This document shows, piece by piece, positions 22,578 to 34,200 of a stretch of DNA of 64,000 nt; position 1 is the first letter of the stretch, and each line of letters begins with the position of its first letter. This DNA is from Cordia subcordata. Taxonomy: Eukaryota; Streptophyta; Magnoliopsida; Boraginales; Cordiaceae. The position numbers and the translations under genes are program-made. The DNA lies in assembly GCA_028554755.1 (NCBI GenBank), contig JAPTOF010000007.1, positions 1,210,001-1,274,000 of the forward strand, in the 5' to 3' direction. The notes below the pieces were generated by a model. It saw only the letters and a list, made by a program, of their open reading frames with translations, made no database searches and was not told where the DNA came from.

Positions 22578-25500
22578 TCATGTCCTTCCCGACCTAGCCG
22601 CAGCAGCAGCTGCTGCCGCCTTGTCTGCAGCTTCACGCTTCAGTGCTCTTTTTGCCCTTCTGCCCACGTTCTCCTTTGATGCTTCTTTCTTTCTAGGTTG
22701 ACGAGATGGACCAGCCCCAGAGTCTCGGAAGTTTGGTTGATAAACTGGCCTTGCTTCTTGCCTTCCAGTCCGAACATATCCAGTATCCCCCCACCTCCGG
22801 TTGCCAATCCAGATACTTGATGACCTACCTAAGTAAGCCTCGTTTAAATCTTCATCTTCATCCTGATATAAATAGAAGTCTTCTGCATCATCCTCCACCT
22901 CCTCTCGCTCTTCCACAATTAATGGCTTGAACCAAGAGGCTCTTAGAAGAAGACAGACACTCTCCTCATGCATATAATCCTGAATGCTGTTCAGGAAACC
23001 AAAGAGACAAACTTATTCTACAAAGCAAGATATTGCTAGTGCTTTCAAGAGGGATCACAGGTAAACAAAGCCACAGAGCAAGTTTCGAACAACTGGTGTA
23101 CCTTCCTAGGTAGCATATACAAATGGATGTATAACTTGGGAACCATTAAAAGATGTCAACTGCATTGCCATGTAAACATTATCTTTTTATGGATTGTATG
23201 CTTCATATAAATAAGCTAGAACGACCAAGAACAGCTTCAATTATGGTTCCTCTGTATCAGATAAATGTCAAAATCAAAGTCTTGCCACCAAGTAGCAGGC
23301 CCTATTCCTATGTGCCTAGATTATTTTGCACGTCAAAATGCAGTTCAATGTAGAGCAGAGAAATAACTCGAATGATTTCATACATATCAACTTTCAGAAA
23401 GGTCATCCATGTACACCCAAGTACAGTAAAGTATCTTACCCTTTCAAAGTATTCATCCAATACACAAGATAAAGAAGATATCCAATAAGACTCAATGAGA
23501 AAGACCACAAACACCGTGAACTTCATCTCCCAAAACAAAATAATGATTGCTCATAATCATTCTTCTTTGTTAATCAGCAAATCAAACAAAAATGAAAGTG
23601 AAACCAGCTTCCAGCCCTGCCATGACCACCAAAATCTTTAGCATCTTGCAAAGTGCAAACATGAGCAACTCAATATAAGGGTATTGCCACGAAAAAGAAT
23701 CCACTTGTAGAAAGAAATGGCGTGAGGATGCAGCAAAATTTTTTGGAAAAAATACCATGTCTTCATGCAGTAAAAGCTTCCCCAAAAAAAAAAAAAGCAG
23801 ATGTTATGAGATTATTAGGTTATTTACTTTTCAGCAATTTGTGGTAAACTTAGCACTAATTTGCAGGACCTCATGTCGTTCTCCTTAAAAACAACATGTG
23901 AAAAAAACAAATTTGTGTTTTCTTGGTCATCTTAGATACTTCTGCCAAAACAGCACCATGACCATACAAAGAATGCATTCATCATCTTCCAACATCATAT
24001 CGCACTGAATGCCACATTGTTGCAAACATCAAAATAGTCTTGTTTCATTGATTATTTCAATGAAATATCTGAAAATTGCGTTACATGACAGAAAGGATCA
24101 CGCAGAACCAGGTGTCATTGTCTTACCTCCCATTAAGGGAACGGTGAATGTGGAGAAACTCAAACGGATATTTACACTGAGGGCATGTTGGCTCTTTCTT
24201 GTAAGAAGCCCAGCGAAGTATACAAGTCACGCTGAAAACACAATAAAATAAATAAACACATTATCGCAATTAGGAAAATGAGACACCAAATACTATATGA
24301 GAAAGCATCTACATTCTTATTTAAGAACTGCTCCGTTATAAAGATAAGACCACCACTTTATTAAAAACTGAATCAAGATGAATCAGTATACATATGAGAT
24401 TCAGTGACAACATGCATAATAGTTTCAGATACTTCTAACGCCATTTCATTAAGGAGACACTGAAGTGGATAACCTTCTTTCAAAAATCAAACTGATGATC
24501 ATTCTCAACCACGTGTATTTACAATTGCATAGCCACAAAACAACCGAGGTCCTACAAATAACTATTCCTAGGGCTCGTTTGGATTGGCTTTCTTCAAACT
24601 GCTTCTTTTAACAACTTCAAAAAAAAAGTACTTTTTTGATAAGTTAAAAATTTCTGGTTTCTGAAAAAAGTTGTATTTGAGCTTTTTCTAAAGTTTTAGC
24701 TTTTTTGGAAGCCAAGCCAAATAGTTCTTGCAAAAAAAATGTAATTTTCCTAGGAAAAGAGCCAAACCAAACAGGCCCCTATTATTCATCTTCATAGAAA
24801 CAAATGGTGATGCAATGCTTCTTCACATGCATTACAACATACATCAAATTAAGACTCCAAACAATGTATTACCTGTGACAACAACAAACGTGTCAATTCC
24901 ATAATCACAAAAATGCTTTATCCAACTTTCAGAGCTTCAAATTTTCACACATGAATAAGGCAATAAGTAACTTAGACAAAAATAACTCCAAAACATCAAA
25001 TAAAAATTGAAAAAACATTTTGAGCGCACAGTAATTGCATGTTTGATGGCAAATGGACAAGGTGAACAGTTAAAGACAAACCAGTAGGCATGCTCGCAAC
25101 CTTTTACAAGAGCAGTTTCTTGAAGCTGTATCTTGTTCAAACATATTGCACAAACCCCATGATGATTGTTACTACTCCCACATCCCACTTGGTGTTGGCT
25201 CTCCTTCTCTTTGCTTTTTGATACAGACATTGGTTCACTCTGTACAATTTTAATGAGACAAAGATAAAGACACTGATCAGCTAAATGACCCAGAACCAAA
25301 CACACGAAAACAAAGTAAAAAAGTAACTGTATAACCCAAATGAGTTTAGTTAAAGAAATCTTCAACAACTATAGAACACACAAATACAAATAAAGCGTCA
25401 TCCGACAAAGTGGGATTGCGCATATGGAGGTGATAACACTATTTGGCCTGTTGAGTGCCATATCTTAACAATATAGGGCATTTCAGCATTACTTTCCAAT

Positions 25501-26320
25501 GTTTTTTTGAATTTGCAAAACAGTACTCAATGTTTTGAAAGTTATATACTATAAATTCCTAAATTTTACTGTAAAGTTTAATGTAGTCTATACTGTTGCT
25601 GTGAAAAATGATCATGTGACCACCCACTTGTCATTTTCTAGTACCTAACTTGAAAATTCGACTAAACATCACGAAAAAACTTCAAAACTATGAATGATGA
25701 ACATGTGAATTAGACGAGTAATTTTCCAATTATCAGTCCAAATATGAAAGAACAATAACAGTAAGACCAGCTTAAAGACTTCTGTGAAAAGATTGGAACC
25801 CCCAAATTCGAGTACTAATTTGAAAATCCGAATCACCAAAGGCGAATACTAACAAATTTTGCCCCAAATTCAATCTCAGTTTATAGACCAACAGCAAGAA
25901 CAAATTAAAAGGTATCAACCAACTTAATTATCAATTAAAATAACATATTTTAACCAATTTTATCATCGATTATAACATTTATCATGAAAGAACCCCCCAA
26001 AAAAAAAAGAAAAAAGAAAAATCAAATCACTAGAAATATCAGGAGAAAACCAAAACCAAAAAATAAATCGATCCACCAATCACTATTTTCGTGCACTAAG
26101 CTGCCTACTACCATGCAACATTTTCACTAAATTACAATAAAATAAGAAACAGTCTGAAATTAAACTAAAACCCATAGATTATTTTGCTAAGAAAAATAAA
26201 AAATTAATTAAAAAAGAAAGAAAGAAAGAAAGACGAAAGAAAAGGGACCTGTTCTTGAAGAGATAAACACTGTAAACCGTCGGTGAGTTGTTGACCATTG
26301 ACTTGAGCAATTGTTGCCAT
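22578..26320 (-). CDS. C3HC4 RING-finger protein, probable E3 ubiquitin ligase
   Basis: Four exons, read 26320-26249, 25239-25082, 24231-24127 and 22986-22578, join in phase to 247 residues. The start ATG has good context (CTAATGGCA). The RING is complete: C54, C57, C72, H74, C77, C80, C93, C96 (VCAICLNKI, GCEHAYCVTCILRW, PTCPQC), split by introns inside it. After it come PFEFLHIHRSLNGSIQDYMH and EESVCLLLRASWFKPL, a tail conserved in a plant RING family of unknown substrate, then an acidic stretch (EEREEVEDDAEDFY) and a C-terminal run of nine alanines. RING proteins bring a ubiquitin-loaded E2 to a substrate. No membrane span or signal is visible, so it is probably cytosolic or nuclear. Intron 2 holds a MITE. 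Confidence 0.87.
24571..24780. mobile_element. MITE in RING-gene intron 2
   Basis: Termini GGGCTCGTTTGGATTGGCTT and GAGCCAAACCAAACAGGCCCC are clear inverted repeats of about 20 bp; the interior is A/T homopolymers with AAGTACTTTTTTG-type words. It is the best-preserved member of the family seen also at 13668, 16244 and 58147. No transposase is encoded. Confidence 0.75.
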
Positions 26321-27375
26321 TAGATTTTAACTATGAATTTGAAAGAAAAGAAAAATATGTATATGTGTGTGTATATTTATATGTGTGTGTGTGTGTGCAA
26401 ATACAGAGATATGCATAAAAAAACAAAGAGGAGGTGGGGGAGATTCTGGAGAATTATTCTGATTCCAGAAAATGGGGACGAGAGAATCAAGAAGTTTCAC
26501 TATAGAAATAATTTCCTTTAATTTTTTTTTTTAAATTTAAATTTGAGCTTTTAATTTTCTTTTTAAAATCATGTTATATATCTATTAAAAAAAATATATG
26601 TTTTCGTTGAAAAGTTAATTCAGACAAGTGGAGAAATGATATCTCTGATCTTATAAATTAGAGTATAACTTGTGCGAGCTCTTGAAGAAATGAGTATTTT
26701 AATATCTTTACTTATTATTAATAACTATATTTTTTATCTTTTATGAAAAAGAAAATATAACTATATTTTTAAATTTTAATATTTGATAAATTGTCAACAA
26801 CATATATTTTAATGAAAAATCTGTAAACTTGAATATAAGATTTTAATATGGGAAGTAAAATAAGAAAAATACATGGAAGTCAATAAAAAAGGTGTGAACA
26901 TGTGGTATTGACGAAAAAAGCATATTTTTATTATTCATAATATATAAATTGAGAATAAATTCATTGAATTAGGAAATCATTTTGATAAAAAAAATTTCTT
27001 TTAGGTAAGAAAAATTTGCACGGTATAATGATTAATGGCATTGATTAAGAGACTACTACGGTCTTCGAGATCAAAGACTAACATGTATAATTATCATGTG
27101 TGATTAACAAATTTACATGTGATTTATATAAGTGGTCATATTCACTAAATCATTTAGTAGTAAATTACCCAAATAGGTAAAGAAGATATAAAACTGACAG
27201 CAAATAAATTAACAAATGTAATTAATTATCTTAAATTAATCAAAAAATAATTAATATTAGAACATGAATCTAAAAACTTGTTGAGCAACCAAAAATAAAA
27301 GTATTATCATGATAATTTTATACTAGTGTGTATATATATATATATATATTCAAAAATAAAAGTATTATGATGATA
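26321..27375. other. Intergenic DNA upstream of the RING gene
   Basis: Very AT-rich, with a (GT)n microsatellite near 26356-26397. A GAAAGAAA repeat just inside at 26217-26230 belongs to intron 1. No gene seen. Confidence 0.5.
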
Positions 27376-27480
27376 TAGATAGGTGCAACTAACTCCTTAG
27401 GATGCTCTAGGCTCCAACAGTAAAATTAACACGACTCGTAATCCAAGTTCAAATTCAGTCTTTTGTCTTGATTGAGTGCC
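27376..27480 (+). mobile_element. Possible tRNA-derived SINE relic
   Basis: Contains an A-box-like GGATGCTCTAGG and, about 50 bp on, CCAAGTTCAAATTCAGTC, which is a B box (GGTTCGAATCC) decayed by G-to-A and C-to-T changes. There is no cloverleaf and no intact tRNA. Confidence 0.3.
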
Positions 27481-27544
27481 CTCAACCTAATTATGTACAA
27501 TATAAAAGATGTGTTATACACTCAAAATTTATTAATTAGTCTTC

Positions 27545-27725
27545 CAGCTCTGCTGGTGCTCTAATGGTCGAGATCTGCAAGTTAGATTTTCCCTGTGGAA
27601 AAAAAGAAAAAGAAAAAATTGCAAGCTAGATTTCCCTGTCGAAAAAAAAAGAGAAAAAACTGCAATCTAGATTTCCCTGTCGAAAAAAAAAAAAGAAAGA
27701 ACTGCAAGCTAAACTTCCCCTGCAC
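27545..27725 (+). mobile_element. SINE-like head with four reiterated B-box/A-tail units
   Basis: GCTGGTGCTCTAATGGTCGAG resembles a tRNA-type A box. Then GCAAGYTAGATTTCCCTGT-type words start at 27577, 27621, 27662 and 27704, each of the first three followed by an A-rich run. The period is 41-44 bp. This looks like a tRNA-derived SINE whose B box and A tail were repeated. Confidence 0.45.
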
Positions 27726-27750
27726 AAAGATTCTGCAATGCATTTAAGGC

Positions 27751-27955
27751 TCGTTTAAATTGATTTTTCGTATATAACTTTATAAAAAGTTAAAGTTTCT
27801 AAAAATTTTAATTTTTTCCCTTCTAAAAAAAGCTAAAATTTTTTTTTTTACAACTTTGGCATTTTAAAGAAAAAATGAGTTCAAATAATAATTGCAACCT
27901 TTTTACCCCAAAAATAAAGTACTTTTTCATTTAAAAAAAAAACCCAATGAAATCA
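27751..27955. mobile_element. Decayed MITE-like element
   Basis: Starts GGCTCGTTTAAATTGATTTT, close to the ends of the GTTTGG family, and has the same homopolymer interior. The right end near CCAATGAAATCAACTGG is poor. Confidence 0.35.
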
Positions 27956-28014
27956 ACTGGTAAGTACATTATTTAGTATAGCATCTCAAATTATCTTTCT
28001 TGAAATTCTAGTAA

Positions 28015-28090
28015 TAACTGGTTACATATTTCTGAAATATCTGTCAAATCATTAACTGGTTACGTATTTCTGAAATATCTGTCAAAATCA
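28015..28090. repeat. 38-bp tandem duplication
   Basis: The unit beginning TAACTGGTTACATATTTCTG occurs at 28015 and again at 28053 with one substitution (ACATA/ACGTA). Confidence 0.85.
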
Positions 28091-28124
28091 TCTTCTCAGT
28101 CCTCTCTCCACGAAATTCTAGCTC

Positions 28125-28259
28125 GCAGCCATGGCCTAGCTTTTCTTAGTGTGCATTTGAGACCCAATGTAGGTTCGAACCAAGTGATTTCTGTGTCAGT
28201 GTTAGAGAGAGCAAGATTGCCACATATCTCTCTACCTCAATGCTCTCTCTCTCTCTCTC
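28125..28259 (+). mobile_element. tRNA-derived SINE fragment beside the ECM29 stop codon
   Basis: An A-box-like TGGCCTAGC starts at 28132 and a perfect B box GGTTCGAACC lies at 28172-28181, 40 bp later, the usual spacing in plant SINEs. The linking sequence GCATTTGAGACCCAATGTA is also typical of tRNA-derived SINE heads. It lies antisense in the likely 3' UTR of ECM29 and ends in a (CT)n tract. I see no complete element ends. Confidence 0.45.
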
Positions 28260-28261
28260 TC
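28242..28261. repeat. (CT)n microsatellite touching the ECM29 stop
   Basis: On the coding strand the last codons CTGAAGGAGTGA run directly into GAGAGA repeats. Slippage here would change the 3' UTR only, as the stop comes first. Confidence 0.85.
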
Positions 28262-31200
28262 ACTCCTTCAGGGTTTGAAGAATGTCGATACATTTCTTCA
28301 GCAAAGACTTTGCCTGCTCGTTTTTCTCCATTTCGTACAGATTAAGCAATTCATCCATCAACCGCGCTTCTACTTGATGTGCTGTGGAAGTGGTTGCGTA
28401 CAGATTCGTCATTTTGAGAAGACACTCCGAAGCTGCTATATGAACCTACATATTGTGCACGGGGGGAGGAATATGAGAGAAAAATTAGAAGCGCAAAACA
28501 GTAATAAATGTATAAATGAGCCAGAGTCTACGGAAAATATCCAAATGTATATAACAGCTAGTTGCAAATTGTGGATTTGTGGGTTGTTCGTAACTCTTAA
28601 GAGACATAATTCTGCTCATTCTGAATCTCTGATCATGAAAAATTATATTCAAGGAATCAGTACTAAAAAAGGCGTTTTACCAAGATCTCATCTATAACAC
28701 AAGTCTCTCCCACAGAAAACATCAGATTTTGTCTGTGTCTTCGCATGAATTAAAGCATGGTTGGGCACTTCAATATGGCTAGATTGGGGTTTTTTGTTTA
28801 ACCCAGTGTAGGGTTGGTTGATCTGTCCTCTATCAGCTTATCTACTGCATAAAACTCTTTTTCCGATTGTCCATGTCGATAATATCATTATGCCCGGGGA
28901 CGGCACAACATGTATACAGGATTTGAAGGCTTTCTTGTCTATGTTAATAACCCTGGTAACGTCTGAGTAACTAACATTGGGCAACGTTCAACTTATCATG
29001 AGTGATCTTCGGATAAGCCAGTTTCCAAGTGGACTTTTTTATTCTTCCACTATCTGACCAGAACTCCAAGTACAGTTTCAGTCTTCTATTGGTGTGCAAC
29101 AGGAATATATACTTGGTTAAAGAGGAGAGAAATACTAAACCAAAGTATGACAATTTAAGTTGACTCAACAAGATAACTCTTAGCTAACACCAGAGCAAGG
29201 CACAAGACCACGAGAAGCAGGGAAAGCAAAACTAGCTAACACGGTAGAAACCAGAAAAGCAAACACAAGAGATGGGCTGTTTTAGATGTTTGACAAACAA
29301 GGCTGAACAAAGGCTTCATCTTAAAATTAATGGGATGAAAAATTAAGTACCTGGGAAATTTTCACGGTGTGTAAACATTCAGTCACTTCAAGTGATGCAG
29401 TGTCGAACAGCTGGTACCCCGAAGAACTTTGATTAGAGACTATTAGATGACATTTTATCATGACAAGGTGATAACAGAAACCTGACTTACTTCGTTCACT
29501 GAAGAAGTTACGCTGGCATCGTGTAAATCCTCTGCAGTGCCAAGCTTTGAGCAGAGCTCTTTTATCAATGAAAAGGCCGTCATTTTGACTGCAAAAGTAG
29601 GAAAATTATGACAGCGCTGCAGATTTCTTACTCAAGAAGAGTGGCAAAGCTTAATACACACGTACCTGGCCATGGAAAACTAGAAGAAAGAGAGATATCT
29701 AAAACATTCATTAAGTTCTTTTTCTGTTCAAGAATATCATTGATACGCGCCACATCAATGCTCGACGAAATGCAATTAACTATTTTGTCAAGAACAGCAG
29801 CAAAGCCTTCCTTCTCATCTGCTTCTGCACATTAAAATCGCGCACATATTAATACTACTAAAGAAATTTGAGAATCTGCAGTATCTCCTACACGGAGAGA
29901 TGACGGTGAATTGTTAAAGTTAACTCTAATTCCAAACAGCACAAACATTAAAAACCAGCATTTAGTGGTCTGAATGACAAATGAGTTTTTGAAAATAAAG
30001 TCTATGGTCCAAACATCATTATTTCCTTATTAAATGAAATCACCACAAACAACCTTCTCTGAGCAACTGGTGCAAAGAATATGTAACTATAATATATGAC
30101 TTATTTTTCTTATATATTTTTACTACTTTTTTTGGGAAGTATACCGTCATCTCAATCTTCTTTTATGTTTTCATCTATATGTCCTCAACAATACTTGTAA
30201 AGAAAAGAGAAGAATTGCCCAAGCAAGGGAGACAAGCATGACAACCTCACATCTAAATGCACCTCCAACAAGGCAAAATAGTTACTTCCATGACTTGCTC
30301 TTTGACAAAGTTAAGGGAAATACTAAAAACAATGATCTGAATTCATGTCAATAATCAATCTGAAGAAGGGGAAGAGGGGGGGAAGAAAAAGTAATGTGTG
30401 TTTGTCAACTTATGCATGCTAAAGCCTCCGTATTCATAATGCATGAACCAAAAAAACATTAGCTAGATTATCATGGTCTGATCAAGAAGATCTCAACAAA
30501 ACAAAGAAACAAAGCTCATGAGCCCAACACTGCCTGGCATTAAAGTGTGCACCAACAAAATGCTTATCTTAAATAAAGCAAGAAAAAATGATTGTATAAA
30601 CTCGAAGTGATTCCGACCCCTAACTATATCATGTCTTTATCAATCATAAAGAAATTCACCAGAAAGAAATTAAAAAATTTGCAATTTTACCTGCCTTCTC
30701 ATTGCTTGTTGGAAGTATATGATTTATATTGGTGGCAGAGGCGGAATTGCACATGTCAAACAGTAATGGAAAAACCTGATTGAAGAAATCTGGATTGCTG
30801 AAGGCTTTTATCACCTGAGATTACATGTGCCAGAAATCAAAACCAATATAAGAAGCAAACTGGCAGCAGGACGACATGTTTTAATGTTTACCACATAAAC
30901 AGAGAACCTTAGCATACAGGCTAAAAGATCATACACTTGGAGCAAAAAGAAAAAAAGGGATTGCAGAATCTATCAAATTTCACAGAAGAGACCAGGCAAC
31001 ACTATGGATCAGAAACCATTGGAAATAATACAACTCCATCAAGGACATTGGTGAGTTGATACTGCCGATTAAAGGAAGCATGATACTGATTTTTTATTTT
31101 CTGTGAAGATGGAAGTCCAGAAAAGTCTCAGTGTGTTATAATTCAGCATTCATATGTCAGTCCCACAAAAGATAAATGTAGATTGCAGCAGAGGCAAATG

Positions 31201-34200
31201 AGAGAGAAAGCATCAATGATAAAGCTTAACTTTTTCCTGGTTCGATAAGACTTGGACTACCAAGGCGAGAGTATGAAGTCCAATTTAACTGAATGTAGCA
31301 GGCTATCTTGGACTGTCTTTTCCTTCCATTAATTTGTCTCTTACTAGCACATTTGTTTCTTGCTCATCTTTATGACTACTATATTCGTTTTACAACATTA
31401 AGAGGAGAAGTAGGGGAAATCTGTGTCATTCTTTACAAATAGTCATTCTTTACAAATAAGAACCCCCTCCTTATCTCAGAATATTCTTCAAGAAAGTCAT
31501 GTCACATCACATCAATTGCAAATATTGCAACAGGGGACCATGATGCTTCTCTCTTCAAGTTCTTGACTGATTCTACAAATTACAGGAAACATCTATCCAT
31601 TCAAACATTAAAATCCAAGCGAGCGCTATTGTGCTTAGGGGTGGGAATCGGAAAGTATAATCAGATATTTGGATATTGGATTGGGAAATCAACTATTTGA
31701 TCAAATAGTTGAAAGTACCCACCCTACCGGATATCAGATATTTTCAGATTCGGGTAGTCTAATTTTTCAGATTTATTTAATAAACTAAAAAATATTGAAT
31801 TTCTCATTCAATATTTTACTAAAAACAATATTACAACAACATAAATTCAATCCCACTACAAACTACAACAATGTTAAGAGCTGTTTTGGCTTTGCTTATA
31901 AGCTGGTTTGGTATAAGTCAAAAACAAAATTACATGTTTGGTAAAGTTGCTTATAAGTCATACAAGCTTGCTTATAAGCAGGTAAAAAAAAAAGTAGGTT
32001 GAAGCTACTTAAAATTTTTGTGTTTATAAGCCAATCAATAAAACCTATTAAAAAGACATGTTTATCCTCACAAATTAAATAGTTTTTGTCACATTAATTA
32101 ATTACATGACCTTTTTAGTCATTTTAACTACTATTGCTACTTATAAGCACTTATTTGCCAAACATGTCAGTAGCTTATAAATACATATTATCCAAACACA
32201 TCTCTGTTTATTTTTCACTAGCTTAAAAGCAACTTTTTGCTTATAAGCAGCACCTACTTATAAGCACTTAAAATTAAGCAAAGCCAAACGGACTCTAAAT
32301 CACATTGGATAAGAAAAAAGAAAAAAAAAACACATTTTGAATTGAAGTTTACCACAACTTAGAGTTCACATTAATATGCCACACAAAATAATAGTAAACA
32401 ATAACCAATATATATAAGTCTACCACAAATCATAGTCCACACTAATATGTTATACAAACCACAGTCGATAAAGGAACAAAGTCTATCACGATCCATAGTT
32501 CATAATAACAAGTTATCAAATGTTTTTGTTTGCACCAAAGACAAACTATAAAACACCCCAAATACATGACAAAAAATTAAAATATTTAAAATAAAGCTAA
32601 AAGTCATAAAATAATAAAATGTTTGACCATATTTGGACAATCAAGTCCTTAACATAAAATTAATATATTTTTCTCTATGTCAATGTTTATTCTTTTCAGA
32701 TATTCAAATAGGATTCGATAGTAAAAAACTATCCGAACTTCTATCGGATTTGGATATATCCATATCCGAACTTTTCAGAATTTTTCTATCCGATCGGGTT
32801 TGGATATGGAACGAATATTCCCACCCCTAACTGCACTAGGTAGAAGGGGACATTTAAGGCCAGCAATAGGAAACCCTTTCCACCATGAAATTGCTCCTAC
32901 CTGATACAGACTGTGCAACAGATAGTAAAAACCTTTATATTCAACAATCAAGCAAAGAACATTACATCGAATCTTTGGTTCTATTTTATGCAACTCCTGT
33001 AAAAGTGATAATACAGATTCTTATAACACAGAATGAGATCAAATAATAGCATTTGAATGGAAGCATCACATATCTACCTGCTCAAGACAGCATAAAGCTG
33101 CTTCACGATATTTCCTAACTTTCTTTGTGCATGCAGATGACATCAGACTCAAAATGGCATTTGGTGCCTCAGGATCTACAGCAGAAATTGCTCCGTGGCA
33201 TGATTTACATAAATCAGATAATGCATGTAATAGAGCCTCCTTTCCCTGTTATATAGAAATAGTAAAAAATGTCAATAAAAAACATTCAGTAGAAAAGAAC
33301 ACAACAAAGTAAAAGAAAGAAGGAAAATGGAATGTATAAATAATTAAGTCACAGTTATTTTATTCTAATGTCCTGCTTCTGAAGAATGTAAAATAAAGGC
33401 AAACAATCATTTATTTCTTGTAGAAGTCAATATATTACACCCAGAGTTAAAAAAGCTATTAGGGAGTCATCGGAAATCAACAGAGATGACAGATATCAAA
33501 AGTTCTAGAGGAATGGTCATAAGACTTTTGTGAAGGGCCAATATGGTCAATTTGGTCGGTACTAGCAGCTTCATGCAACTGCAAAGTATTGCCATGCCAT
33601 TTTTGGAAAAAAGGTCAAACAGGTTCTCTGTGTTCTTGTAACAAAGGCTATATGTACGAAAAAGACACTTCAGAAAGCCACAAAATGAGAACATGGGGAA
33701 GATAGTCAAAGCTAGTACAAGGGCAAAAAGTTGTAGAAGACAACTAATCAGGACAAGGAATAAAGAAGAAAGTAACTTGAGGGCATCCCAAATATGCTGC
33801 TATTTTTCAGAGCAGGACTGCAGCTAGGGACAAAAGCCTCACGCGAGATACCTACCTAATATGTCTTCAACATTTTCTTGTGAGTTAGATGCATAATTGA
33901 ATAATAATTTTGAAATTATGTATAAAATTTGTTGCATAACTCAAGCAAGGTACTTCTTGTGCTACACATATATAGCCAACTTTAAGCTTTTAGTTTATGT
34001 GGTCACTTAAAGTCATATCAGAGGCAGGTGACGGGCTCAAGTCTCCCTGCTACTTATTTGTAAAGTTAAATCCACGTGTAAATCTCAAAGAAAACTATCT
34101 AGACTAGACATGAAAGGGACTGTGAAAACAATTAATAAATATAATTAAGCCTTTAGATAAGGTGGTCACTTAATATCTTGATCTTAAAGAACTTAAACAT

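Noticed and set aside
22706..22930. 74-codon plus-strand frame
   Set aside because: Antisense to exon 4 of the RING gene.
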